Source: Deltaproteobacteria bacterium
GTDB taxonomy: Bacteria > Myxococcota_A > UBA9160 > UBA4427
NCBI GenBank assembly: GCA_019310975.1
Contig: JAFDDH010000067.1
Coordinates: forward strand, 1 to 39,082
Length of the DNA stretch: 39,082 nt
Reading direction: 5' to 3'
Each line of letters opens with the position of its first letter. The stretch's first letter is position 1. Under the pieces are notes generated by a model that did not search any database, was not told the origin of the DNA, and saw nothing but the letters and a program-made list of their open reading frames with translations. Positions 16,670 through 24,148 of this stretch are shown here, one piece after another. The translations under genes and the position numbers were made by a program.

Positions 16670-17394
16670 AGGAGCGTCCGCTACCCGACGACTTTCGCGG
16701 GCTGCACGTTCTGGCGGACGACGACCCGCGCTGGGGCGCCGATCCAGTGGCAGTGGGCGAAGCGGGCTGCCGGGGCGGCGCGGCGGTCATCCAGCTCCGG
16801 GCCAAGCGGGCGACTGACTCGCAAGCCCTCGATTGGGCGAGAGCGCTGCGTGAGGTGACTCGCCGGCACGGCGCCCGCCTGGTGGTGAACGACCGCTTCG
16901 ACCTCGCGCTGGCCGCGGAGGCGGATGCGGTGCATCTCGGGCAGGGCGACCTGCCGCCGGCTGCGCTTCCGGCGCGGGCGCGCGGATTGCTGGCTGTCGG
17001 GCGATCCACCCACACCCTCGATCAGCTGCGCGCCGCGCTCGCCGAGCCCGTCGACTATCTCGCCTACGGTCCCGTCTTCGGCACCCAGTCCAAGCCGTCC
17101 GAGTACTCGCGGAGAGGTCTCGAGCAGCTCGCCGCGGCCGCGAAGGAAATGGATGCACGCCCCCTCGTGGCCATCGGTGGCATCACAGAGGAGAATCTCG
17201 CTGCGGTCGTGGAGGCCGGCGCGGACGGAGCTGCGGTGATCTCCGCGGTGATGGGCACGGCGGATCCGGAAGCGGCGACGCATCGGCTGGTCGACGTGAT
17301 CGCGCAGGCGCTCGCGCGGCGTGTCGATCGCTACGATCGCCACGACCGCTACGACCGCTACGACCGTGACGATCAAGGGGGGCGGCATGAATGA
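16666..17394 (+). CDS. thiE: thiamine-phosphate synthase
   Basis: ThiE joins HMP-pyrophosphate and thiazole phosphate to thiamine monophosphate. The 242-residue product has the barrel motifs VIQLRAK (41-47), VVNDRFDLALAAEADAVHLGQ (73-93), GRSTHT (112-117), YLAYGPVFGTQSK (131-143) and AIGGITEEN...AGADGAAVISAV. The GTG start overlaps the ntrC stop (GTGA), an unusual partner for a thiamine gene. The C-terminus beyond about residue 218 is a DRY/DRH tripeptide repeat not found in the family and encoded by a 9-bp tandem repeat. The last eight bases overlap the start of the nucleoside-transporter-like gene. No TPP riboswitch is visible upstream of the operon. Confidence 0.94.
   Translation: MKERPLPDDFRGLHVLADDDPRWGADPVAVGEAGCRGGAAVIQLRAKRATDSQALDWARALREVTRRHGARLVVNDRFDLALAAEADAVHLGQGDLPPAALPARARGLLAVGRSTHTLDQLRAALAEPVDYLAYGPVFGTQSKPSEYSRRGLEQLAAAAKEMDARPLVAIGGITEENLAAVVEAGADGAAVISAVMGTADPEAATHRLVDVIAQALARRVDRYDRHDRYDRYDRDDQGGRHE
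17326..17370 (+). repeat. 9-bp tandem repeat (5 copies) at the thiE 3' end
   Basis: Five 9-base units close to GACCGCTAC run in frame and encode DRY-DRH-DRY-DRY-DRD at residues 221-235 of ThiE. The repeat lies just before the ribosome site (AAGGGGGGCGGC) of the next gene. Because the unit is a multiple of three, copy changes would only lengthen or shorten the tail. Confidence 0.85.
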
Positions 17395-17788
17395 TCTGGG
17401 TCTGCGGGCCATCTCGGTGCTGGGGCTCGGCGTGATGATCGGAATCGCCTGGCTCGCATCAACCGATCGCAGGCGCGTGCCCTGGCGCAGCGTCGCCTGG
17501 GGGGTCGGCATCCAGCTCGCTCTCGGCGTGCTGCTGCTCAAGACTGGAGCGGGCCAGCTCTTCTTCGCCGGCGTGAACTCGGCGTGCTGCCCATCATCGT
17601 CTTCATGGGCAGCGTCTTCGCCATCCTCTACCACCTGGGCTGGATACAGGTCGTGGTCACTGCGCTCGCACGTATGCTCTCGCGCAGCATGCGACTCTCG
17701 GGGGCGGAGAGCCTGGCCGCGGTGGCGAATATCTTTGTCGGCATGGTGGAGTCCTGCCTGGTCATCAAACCCTATATCGAGCGCATGA
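17387..17788 (+). pseudogene. NupC-like (CNT family) transporter, 5' fragment
   Basis: The ATG at 17387, eight bases inside the thiE end and behind AAGGGGGGCGGC, opens a concentrative-nucleoside-transporter N-terminus: MNDLGLRAISVLGLGVMIGI, then WRSVAWGVGIQLALGVLLLKTGAGQLFFAGVN. Family likeness stops at about base 17575. The frame then runs on through non-homologous residues to a stop at 17788. The true continuation (GVLPIIVFMGS) is in another frame from about 17581. Against the Vibrio CNT pattern about 35-40 residues are missing between the two parts. The lesion is therefore a deletion plus frame change, not a single-base slip. Confidence 0.75.
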
Positions 17789-18531
17789 CACGCTCGGAGC
17801 TCTTCTCGACGATGACCGTCGGCATGGCGACGGTGGCGGGCTCGGTGCTTCTCGCCTACGTGAGCATCCTGGGTGGGGGCGACTTCGCCGGGCACCTGGT
17901 GACGGCCAGTCTGCTCTCCGCGCCCGCCGGCCTGCTGATGGCGAAGATCATCGTGCCCGAGACGGGCGTGCCCGAGACGCGAGTCGGGGCCCGGGCGCTG
18001 GTCGATCGCAGCACCGTCAACGTGATCGACGCCGCGGCAGAGGGCGCGCGCAATGGCCTGCGTCTGGCCGCCTACGTGGGCGCAATGCTGGTGGCCTTCG
18101 TAGCGCTGATCGCCATGCTGAACGACGCGCTGGCTGCGCTCGGCGGGTGGGTCGGCTACCCCGAGCTCAGCCTAGAGCTCATGCTGGGCACGCTCTTGGC
18201 GCCGCTCGCTCTCGTGATGGGCGTGCCCTGGGCGGACGCAGTCGATGTGGGCGGGCTACTTGGCGTGAAGACGGTGCTGAACGAGTTCATCGCGTATCAG
18301 CAGCTCGGCGATCACATTGCGGCGGGCGAGCTCAGCCAACGCAGCCGTGTGATCGCCTCCTATGCACTCTGCGGCTTCGCAAACTTCGGCTCGCTGGCGA
18401 TCCTGCTGGGCGGCATCGGCGGCATGGCACCGTCGCGTCGGCACGAGGTGGCCAGCCTCGGTCTGCGCTCGATTCTGGCCGGATCGTTGGCCACGTTCAT
18501 GACGGGCTGCGTGGCCGGCATCATGCTCTGA
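17584..18531 (+). CDS. NupC-like (CNT family) transporter, 3' part
   Basis: This frame carries most of a CNT transporter: VLPIIVFMGSVFAILYHLGWIQ, LSGAESLAAVANIFVG, HP1 region GMVESCLVIKPY, NVIDAAAEGARNGLRLAAYVGAML split over two helices, LAPLALVMGVPW, LNEFIAYQQL and ALCGFANFGSLAILLGG. The family normally has GQTEAPL in HP1. Here Q and T are M and V and only the Glu remains, while NEF on the C-terminal side is kept. A changed substrate is possible. As read, translation would need its own start (GTG at 17584), so the protein is probably non-functional unless the deletion is an assembly error. It ends 72 bases before the convergent prpE stop. Confidence 0.75.
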   Translation: MLPIIVFMGSVFAILYHLGWIQVVVTALARMLSRSMRLSGAESLAAVANIFVGMVESCLVIKPYIERMTRSELFSTMTVGMATVAGSVLLAYVSILGGGDFAGHLVTASLLSAPAGLLMAKIIVPETGVPETRVGARALVDRSTVNVIDAAAEGARNGLRLAAYVGAMLVAFVALIAMLNDALAALGGWVGYPELSLELMLGTLLAPLALVMGVPWADAVDVGGLLGVKTVLNEFIAYQQLGDHIAAGELSQRSRVIASYALCGFANFGSLAILLGGIGGMAPSRRHEVASLGLRSILAGSLATFMTGCVAGIML

Positions 18532-18557
18532 CGCAATGGGGAGGGTCCGATGAGGAA

Positions 18558-18586
18558 CGCTCGAAGAAAGCGCAGCTCTTCGAGCG
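18558..18586. terminator. hairpin between convergent nupC-like and prpE genes
   Basis: CGCTCGAAGA and TCTTCGAGCG form a perfect 10-bp stem with a 9-base loop in the 72-bp gap between two convergent genes. No T-run follows on either strand. It could serve as a two-way terminator or as an mRNA 3'-end stabiliser. Confidence 0.5.
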
Positions 18587-18603
18587 CCACGCAGCGAGAC
18601 CGA

Positions 18604-20514
18604 TCAGGGGCTGGTGTAGCCCAGAGCCGCCAGCGCATCCGTGATGTGATCCAGCACCGCGGCATCCTCGATGGTGGCTGGCATCTTCCACTCCTCGTCG
18701 TCGGCAATCTTTCGCATCACAGCGCGCAAGATCTTGCCCGATCGCGTCTTCGGCAGATCGCTCACAATAGCCACCTGCTTGAAGGCGGCGACCGGTCCAA
18801 TCTGGTCACGTACGCGCTGCACGAGCTCAACCTCGATGTCGGCGGCGTCTCGCTCGACACCGACCTTGAGCACGACGAATCCCACGGGCACGTGACCCTT
18901 GAGCGCGTCGCGCACGCCTATCACCGCGCACTCGGCTACGTCGGGGTGACTGGCTAGGACCTCCTCCATGCCACCCGTGGAGAGCCGATGGCCGGCGACG
19001 TTGATGATGTCGTCGGTTCGACTCATGATCCACAGGTAGCGATCGGCATCTATGCGACCCGCGTCACCGGTCTGGTAGTAGCCGGGAAAGCGCGCAAGGT
19101 ACGAGCTGCGACAGCCCTCATCGTTGTTCCAGAGCGTTGCGAGACAGCCCGGCGGCAGCGGAAGCTTGACGACGATATGCCCGGTCGCATCCAATTCCCC
19201 GGGCATGCGTTCCTCACCCTCGTCGTCGAGCACGCGTACGTCGTAGCCGGGAACCGCGACGGTGGGTGAGCCACGCTTCACCGCGAGCGACTCGATCCCC
19301 ATGCAGTTGGCTGCCATCGGCCAACCCGTCTCGGTCTGCCACCAGTGGTCGATGACGGGCACATCGAGCGCGCGCTCCGCCCACTCGACGCTGTCAGGAT
19401 CGGCGCGCTCACCGGCAAGGAAGAGTGTGCGCAGCCTCGAGAGGTCGTATTCGCCGACCTTGGCCGCCTTCGGGTCCTCGCGCTTGATGGCGCGAAGAGC
19501 GGTGGGGGCGGTGAAGAGCGCATCGACGCCATGCTCGGCCGCCACCCGCCAATACGCGCCCGCATCGGGCGTACCCACGGGCTTGCCCTCGTAGAGGATC
19601 GTCGTGCAGCCGAGCAGCAGCGGTGCGTAGACGATGTAGGAGTGACCGACCACCCAGCCGATGTCTGAAGCGGCCCAGAAAACGTCGCCGGGCGCCATGC
19701 CATAGACCTTCTCGAGACTCCAGCGCAGCGCTACTGCATGACCGCCGTTATCGCGGACGACGCCTTTGGGCACACCAGTCGTCCCCGACGTGTAGAGGAT
19801 GTAGAGGGGATCCGTGGCCGCGACATCGGTACACCCCACCGGTCGGGCGTCAGCGCGGAGCTCTGCCCAGTCGACGTCACGCTCTGCCCTGAGCTCGGCG
19901 CGGGCCAGGTCGCGCTGCAGGACGATGACCCGGTCGGGAACGTGTGTCGCGATGCGCAGCGCCTCGTCGACGAGCGGCATGTACTCGATCACCCGTCCCG
20001 GCTCGATCCCGCACGAGGCAGCAACCAGCACGCGCGGCTCAGCGTCATCGATGCGGACTGCCAGCTCGCGAGGTGCAAAACCGCCGAAGACCACCGAGTG
20101 TACGGCGCCGATTCGCGCACAGGCCAGCATGGCGATCACGGCCTCCGGCACCATGGGCATGTAGATCAGGACGCGATCGCCCACCTCCACGCCGAGTGCA
20201 GCGAGCATGCCGGCCGCATTGGCCACTTCGTCCTGTAGCGCCGCGTAGGTATACGTCCGCTTCTCGCCAGTGATCGGGCTGTCGTAGACCAGCGCCCGCT
20301 GATCACCACGGCCCGCAACCACGTGACGGTCGAGGGCGTTGTGACATGTGTTGAGTCGGGCGCCCTCGAACCAACGCGCCAGGGGCTCGCGCGTGTCGTC
20401 GAGAACACGATCCCAGGGCTGCGCCCAGTCGATCCCCGCCGCGGCCTCGGCCCAGAAGGACTCGCGCTCGGCGAGCGAGCGCGCATGGCTATCGGACCAC
20501 GAGTCTTGTGCCAT
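18604..20514 (-). CDS. prpE: propionyl-CoA synthetase (acyl-CoA ligase)
   Basis: An AMP-forming ligase that activates propionate (or acetate) to its CoA ester. The 636-residue protein is near the PrpE length (628 in E. coli). It has the AMP-binding loop LYILYTSGTTGVPKGVVRDN, the PrpE-typical stretch WAASDIGWVVGHSYIVYAPLL and GKPVGTPDAGAYWR, then DHWWQTETGWP, YYQTGDAG, and the C-terminal TRSGKILRAVMRK with the catalytic lysine that is often acetylated. The ATG at 20514 (MAQDSWSDSHARSLAER) lies 10 bases after the lspA stop. The frame extends upstream into lspA, but those residues are unrelated. PrpE and AcsA are hard to separate by eye; PrpE-like features dominate. Confidence 0.9.
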   Translation of the reverse strand: MAQDSWSDSHARSLAERESFWAEAAAGIDWAQPWDRVLDDTREPLARWFEGARLNTCHNALDRHVVAGRGDQRALVYDSPITGEKRTYTYAALQDEVANAAGMLAALGVEVGDRVLIYMPMVPEAVIAMLACARIGAVHSVVFGGFAPRELAVRIDDAEPRVLVAASCGIEPGRVIEYMPLVDEALRIATHVPDRVIVLQRDLARAELRAERDVDWAELRADARPVGCTDVAATDPLYILYTSGTTGVPKGVVRDNGGHAVALRWSLEKVYGMAPGDVFWAASDIGWVVGHSYIVYAPLLLGCTTILYEGKPVGTPDAGAYWRVAAEHGVDALFTAPTALRAIKREDPKAAKVGEYDLSRLRTLFLAGERADPDSVEWAERALDVPVIDHWWQTETGWPMAANCMGIESLAVKRGSPTVAVPGYDVRVLDDEGEERMPGELDATGHIVVKLPLPPGCLATLWNNDEGCRSSYLARFPGYYQTGDAGRIDADRYLWIMSRTDDIINVAGHRLSTGGMEEVLASHPDVAECAVIGVRDALKGHVPVGFVVLKVGVERDAADIEVELVQRVRDQIGPVAAFKQVAIVSDLPKTRSGKILRAVMRKIADDEEWKMPATIEDAAVLDHITDALAALGYTSP

Positions 20515-20524
20515 GGCGAAGCGC

Positions 20525-21052
20525 TCAGGTGGACTCACCGACCGCCGCGTCACCCGAGCGGCCGGCCGCCTTGTCCTCCTCGATGAAGAAGATCTCCACC
20601 ATGAGGACGGTCACGCCCACTACGATCGCGCAGTCCGCGAAGTTGAACGTCGGCCACGTGTAGCCGCGAAAGAGCGTGAACTCGAGAAAGTCGATCACCT
20701 CGCCGTAGACGATCCGATCTGTGAAGTTGCCGACCGCGCCGCCGAGAATGGCACCGAGCGCGAAGGGAGAGAGCCGTGCCTCCGGCTCGTGACGGTGGAG
20801 GAAGACCAGGAGCAGCACGATGGCGATCGCCCCCATGCCGATGAAGAAGGGCAGCCGCCACTCCGCAGAGCCGCTGGCCAGAAAGCTGAACGCGCCACCG
20901 GGATTGCGCACGTGGGTGATTTCGAAGAAGCCCGGGATGACGGTGTGGTAGGTGCCGTAGTGGATATTCTGCACCACCGCCGTCTTGCTGAGGACATCGA
21001 GCGGGTAGGCGATCAGGAAGGCGACCAGGAAGTAGCGATATTTCGGGGCCAT
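20525..21052 (-). CDS. lspA: lipoprotein signal peptidase (signal peptidase II)
   Basis: LspA cuts the signal peptide of prolipoproteins in the inner membrane. The 175-residue protein has four membrane helices and the family motifs FFEITHVRNPGGAFSFL (42-58), GGAVGNFTDRIVYGEVIDFLE (104-124) and FNFADCAIVVG (136-146). The expected aspartate dyad is D121 and D140, 19 residues apart as in characterised LspA. The ATG at 21052 begins MAPKYRYFLVAFLIAYPLD. It is followed at once by prpE and probably co-transcribed with it. The 21053-21220 interval upstream holds a hairpin and nothing coding that I can support. Confidence 0.95.
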   Translation of the reverse strand: MAPKYRYFLVAFLIAYPLDVLSKTAVVQNIHYGTYHTVIPGFFEITHVRNPGGAFSFLASGSAEWRLPFFIGMGAIAIVLLLVFLHRHEPEARLSPFALGAILGGAVGNFTDRIVYGEVIDFLEFTLFRGYTWPTFNFADCAIVVGVTVLMVEIFFIEEDKAAGRSGDAAVGEST

Positions 21053-21182
21053 CGGAGGCCGAGGCTACCACGATCGAGGCGAGGCCGCGCGCGGGCGCGT
21101 TCTGGACCGACACAGCGCGCTGGGCGTGAGCAAGAGAGAGACGCCCCACCCCAGCCGCGGGATGGCGCTTCTCTGCCCCCAC

Positions 21183-21207
21183 CCCCCAGCTCCTGCCGGA
21201 GCGGGGG
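21183..21207 (-). terminator. hairpin downstream of the VWA/PspA-like operon
   Basis: CCCCC-A-GCTCC, loop TGCC, then GGAGC-GGGGG forms a 10-bp GC stem with one bulged base. It starts 14 bases after the stop codon of the minus-strand membrane-protein gene. It has no T-run, so the call rests on position and stem strength. Confidence 0.45.
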
Positions 21208-21220
21208 ATCGACGCCGGCT

Positions 21221-21793
21221 TCAGCTCTCGTCGAGCAGACGGCGCAGTCGCGCCGAGGCGCGATCGAATCGGTCCGAAGCGGCGTCCGACGACCCCCTCA
21301 CGCGCCCGCCCGGCGCAAGCGTGTAGAGGCTCTGCACCAGCAGATAGCCCCAGAGCGCTGCCGCCTGCGAGAGCAGAGAAGACCCGACGAGAAGTGCCAC
21401 CATCATCAGTCCTCCCACCGCAAGCACGAGCTCCAGCACCAGGGCGCGAGCCGGGTGGGTCCGGAAGTAGTGAACGCTGCGCACAGCCGAAACCACGGCT
21501 GCACACGAGAGCGCATGCCAGGCAAGCTGCGTCGGTGCGTGCGAGGGTCCGGCCCACCACAACACCCCGATCGCGACGAGCCCGATTGCCGTGCCGCCGA
21601 GGCCGTGCTGGCGCGTCGGGGCCAGCCAGAGCATGTAGCTGGCGGCCGTGAGGAGCAGGTGTAGTGAGATGGCAGTCGAATACCCGAAGCGTGGTGCGAG
21701 GGCCAGGACAGTGATCGGAAGGGCGATGGCGGCGACGGCCGCGAAGACGACACCGCCCCGAAACGACTGACGAGGCTTTCGAATTCCGTCCAT
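21221..21793 (-). CDS. six-helix membrane protein, function unknown
   Basis: A 190-residue protein with about six hydrophobic segments, including VVFAAVAAIALPITVLALA, LHLLLTAASYMLWLAP, GLVAIGVLWWAG, ALVLELVLAVGGLMMVALL and ALWGYLLVQSLYTLAP, then a charged cytoplasmic-type tail (DAASDRFDRASARLRRLLDES at the end). I do not recognise the family. It is the third gene of the VWA/PspA-like operon. The ATG at 21793 is two bases after the PspA-like stop with GGGAG seven bases upstream; an ATG at 21799 would instead overlap that stop as ATGA. Either way translation is coupled. The PspA-like neighbour suggests it acts with, or anchors, that protein at the membrane (inference). Confidence 0.7.
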   Translation of the reverse strand: MDGIRKPRQSFRGGVVFAAVAAIALPITVLALAPRFGYSTAISLHLLLTAASYMLWLAPTRQHGLGGTAIGLVAIGVLWWAGPSHAPTQLAWHALSCAAVVSAVRSVHYFRTHPARALVLELVLAVGGLMMVALLVGSSLLSQAAALWGYLLVQSLYTLAPGGRVRGSSDAASDRFDRASARLRRLLDES

Positions 21794-21795
21794 GA

Positions 21796-22350
21796 TCATG
21801 CTCCCATTCCGTTGGGCCGCTCGCCCGCCTGGCGCAGCGTGCGCCGCCGCAGCAACTCGAGGTCTACCTCCTCGTCAGCCACTGTCCGCTCTGAACGAGT
21901 ATCGACTTCGTCGGCGCGCTCGAGCTCAGCCAGGCGCGCACGGGCGCGGACGCGCAGGTCGTCGAGCTCACGCTCCTGCTCCTGCAGGCGCTCACCGAGA
22001 CGCTCACGTGCGGCCGCGAGCTCGGCAATGCGCTCGTGCAGTGCACCCAGCGTTGCGCGGCGCGGCAGCAAGCGGCGCACGGCGAAGCGTGCCAGCTCCT
22101 CCTCACCCTCGCCGAGCGCGAGCTCGACGTCGTGATCCAGTTTCTCTACGTCACGCTCTCCGATTCGCATGGCGTCGGCCAGGCGACGCGCTTCCTCGTC
22201 GAGCGCCTCGAGCTGCACACGCTTGCGTCCGAGCTCGAGCTCCGCTTCGCGCAGGTGCTGCTTGACGAGTAGCGAGCGCTCCTCCAGCTGATCCATCACA
22301 CCGTGCGCATCGGCGCGCACGAGCAGTCCCAATCGTTCGATGATCCTCAT
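21796..22350 (-). CDS. PspA/IM30-like coiled-coil protein
   Basis: A 184-residue, almost wholly charged helical protein, shorter than PspA (about 222). It starts MRIIERLGLLVRADAHGVMD, which matches the amphipathic PspA helix ([20 protein letters not shown]). A long coiled coil follows (VKQHLREAELELGRKRVQLE, then RIAELAAARERLGERLQEQE). The ESCRT-III-like PspA family binds stressed membranes and, in enterobacteria, restrains PspF. The last PspA helices are missing or divergent. The start is the ATG at 22350; the frame runs further upstream without likeness. A 12-bp hairpin separates it from the VWA gene, and the membrane-protein gene follows immediately. Confidence 0.75.
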   Translation of the reverse strand: MRIIERLGLLVRADAHGVMDQLEERSLLVKQHLREAELELGRKRVQLEALDEEARRLADAMRIGERDVEKLDHDVELALGEGEEELARFAVRRLLPRRATLGALHERIAELAAARERLGERLQEQERELDDLRVRARARLAELERADEVDTRSERTVADEEVDLELLRRRTLRQAGERPNGMGA

Positions 22351-22407
22351 GGCGTTCTTCTCCTGCTTCGCCCGACTCTCGGGTTGTGGGGGTCGTAGGG
22401 CATTCGT

Positions 22408-22439
22408 GGCGCGCCGGACAGATGGCCGTCCGGCGCGCC
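22408..22439. other. 12-bp perfect hairpin inside the VWA/PspA-like operon
   Basis: GGCGCGCCGGAC and GTCCGGCGCGCC form a perfect 12-bp stem around an 8-base loop, in the 106-bp gap between the VWA and PspA-like genes. No T-run follows on the transcribed (minus) strand. It could be a partial terminator or mRNA processing element that sets different levels of the two proteins. Confidence 0.7.
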
Positions 22440-22456
22440 TGGTCTTGCTCCTCTCG

Positions 22457-23944
22457 TCAGTACTTGGCGCCAACTCGGCGCAGGTCGACCGCGCCCGCCG
22501 AGTACTTCTTGCCCATGCTGTTGCGCCGCACGGCACTCGGCGCGGCCGCCTCGGCCGCGAGCTCGTGGTCGATCGCCTCGAGCTCCTCGATTGCATCGTC
22601 GACGCGCTCACTCTTCATGTACGAGTTGAGCACCATCTGTCGTGCTACGAAGCTTTCGATATAGTCCTGCGCCTCCTCGGGACGCCGCTTTCGAACCAGG
22701 TCTGCAACCTTCTGCTTCAGCTCACCGATCTCTTCGTCGACGACACCCTGCTCCCAGGCATCCTTGTCGATGGAGGCGAGGAACTGCTCGCGACCCTTCG
22801 CGACGGAGACCACCGGGGTCTCGGCGAAGTGCAGCGACTCGCGCTCCTCACCGCTGGTATAGGTGAGCTCGAAGGCGCCAACCGGATGGATGGTCTCGTC
22901 GCCGGCGTCACGGTGGGCCGGCACGCGAATCGACACCCAGATGCGTCGCTCCTGGCCGGCGAAGAGCGAACCGGGCCGGAAGCTCACACGATCCCCCTCG
23001 CGCTCCAGCGGATAGCCGGCGGCGTCCAATACCTCGACGCCCGCTGCGGGCCGGATCACCACCCGCAGTCCGGAGGCCACGTTCTCACGGGCTGAGGCGA
23101 GCTCGGAGGCAAAGATCTCACCGAGCTCCTCGGCACGCTGCACGTAGTAGAAGTTGCCCGTGCCGGCATCCGCCATGGCTGTCATCAGCGTCTCGTCGAA
23201 GCCGTCACCAACGCCGACGGTGGACAGCGCGTAGTCGCCGCGAACTGCGTGGCGTGCGCGCTGGAGCAACCCCTCGAAGGAGTGGTCGCCCTCGTTGGCG
23301 TGGCCGTCGGAGAGCAGGACGATGCGCGGAACGCGTCCCGCCTGCCGGAAGTCCTCTACCAGCCCGGTCGCCACGTCGAGACCGCGCGCCATATTGGTCC
23401 CACCCCCGGCTCCGATCCCGTCGAGGCGCACGAGCCAGCGCCGACGTGCGTCCACGCTCGCCATCTCGATCGGAATCACTGTGCGAGCAGCGGACGAATA
23501 GGTGACCAGGCTGAAGCGATCGCCAGCCCCCAGCTGACCGATCAGCTCACGTATCGAGGCCAGCGCGTGGGTGATGGGTGGGCCCGACATCGAGCCCGAG
23601 CGGTCGAGTACGACCACGAGATCGGTCGGTACGCGCACGGGCAGCAGCCCGCGGCGCTCGTCGCCCCGGATTACCAGCTCCATCTTCACCAGGCCGTCAC
23701 CCCCCTCGAGCACCGATGTGCGGTCGAGCCGCCCAGTGAAGTGCACCGGACCCTCTCCAATGGCACTGAATTGCGCATGGCCGGGCGTGCCGACCCAGGG
23801 TGCCGCGATCGCGGGCGCCTGCAGCTTGCGCGCTGCCACGCCACTGGCAGCCGTGAGAGCCAGCATCAAAGCGGCAATCAGCATGCGACTGCGATTGGAT
23901 ATCCGTGTTGCGGCGTCTCGTTCCTGCTCTTCTCGTGCGCTCAT
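22457..23944 (-). CDS. membrane-anchored/exported von Willebrand factor A domain protein
   Basis: A 495-residue protein with one N-terminal helix (about 20-36, RMLIAALMLALTAASGVAA). The VWA domain runs about 107-290: MIDAS DRSGS at 114-118 in LVVVLDRSGSMSG, the threonine in GGGTNMARGLDVA (T183), and the third site in IVLLSDGHANEGD (D213), so the metal site looks complete. A beta-rich region and a charged C-terminal helix with LVRKRRPEEAQDYIESF follow. The ATG at 23944 has GGAGC nine bases upstream; two ATGs at 23986-23989 are alternatives. It is the first gene of the operon opposite the response regulator, behind the GTAAA boxes. It resembles YfbK-type VWA proteins loosely. The partner is unknown. 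Confidence 0.8.
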   Translation of the reverse strand: MSAREEQERDAATRISNRSRMLIAALMLALTAASGVAARKLQAPAIAAPWVGTPGHAQFSAIGEGPVHFTGRLDRTSVLEGGDGLVKMELVIRGDERRGLLPVRVPTDLVVVLDRSGSMSGPPITHALASIRELIGQLGAGDRFSLVTYSSAARTVIPIEMASVDARRRWLVRLDGIGAGGGTNMARGLDVATGLVEDFRQAGRVPRIVLLSDGHANEGDHSFEGLLQRARHAVRGDYALSTVGVGDGFDETLMTAMADAGTGNFYYVQRAEELGEIFASELASARENVASGLRVVIRPAAGVEVLDAAGYPLEREGDRVSFRPGSLFAGQERRIWVSIRVPAHRDAGDETIHPVGAFELTYTSGEERESLHFAETPVVSVAKGREQFLASIDKDAWEQGVVDEEIGELKQKVADLVRKRRPEEAQDYIESFVARQMVLNSYMKSERVDDAIEELEAIDHELAAEAAAPSAVRRNSMGKKYSAGAVDLRRVGAKY

Positions 23945-24078
23945 GACGTTCTGCTCCTTCTTGATCAAGCTCCGGTCTGCACTCATCATCGAGTCTCGTC
24001 GTCTGCGGGCGCCCGCCGGAAGCCATTGGCGCCAAGAGATGTGTACGTGAGGCGAGCGCACTCCACCGTCAAAGGCGG

Positions 24079-24115
24079 GTAAACACCTCACCCCTCGATT
24101 TACGATCCGTTTACG
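24079..24115. promoter_or_regulatory. CpxR-like GTAAA direct repeat in divergent regulator/VWA promoter
   Basis: On the minus strand 24099-24114 reads GTAAACGGATCGTAAA, i.e. GTAAA-N6-GTAAA with an 11-bp period, the layout of a CpxR box. A third element, GTAAAC, lies at 24079-24084 on the plus strand. The minus-strand TTGACG at 24067-24072 could be the -35 of the VWA operon, which would place the boxes just upstream, an activator position. On the plus side TAGACT at 24137-24142 could be the -10 of the response-regulator gene, giving an almost leaderless mRNA. The regulator encoded at 24149 is the likely ligand (inference). Confidence 0.55.
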
Positions 24116-24148
24116 GAAATGCCCGGGCAAAGGGCGTAGACTCGGGCC

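Noticed and set aside
16681-17895. 404-codon minus-strand frame opposite thiE/nupC-like
   Set aside because: Shadow of thiE; its Val/Ala/Ile run is the antisense of the 9-bp repeat.
20348-21664. 438-codon plus-strand frame opposite lspA and the membrane-protein gene
   Set aside because: Covers lspA in antisense and shows only charged low-complexity sequence.
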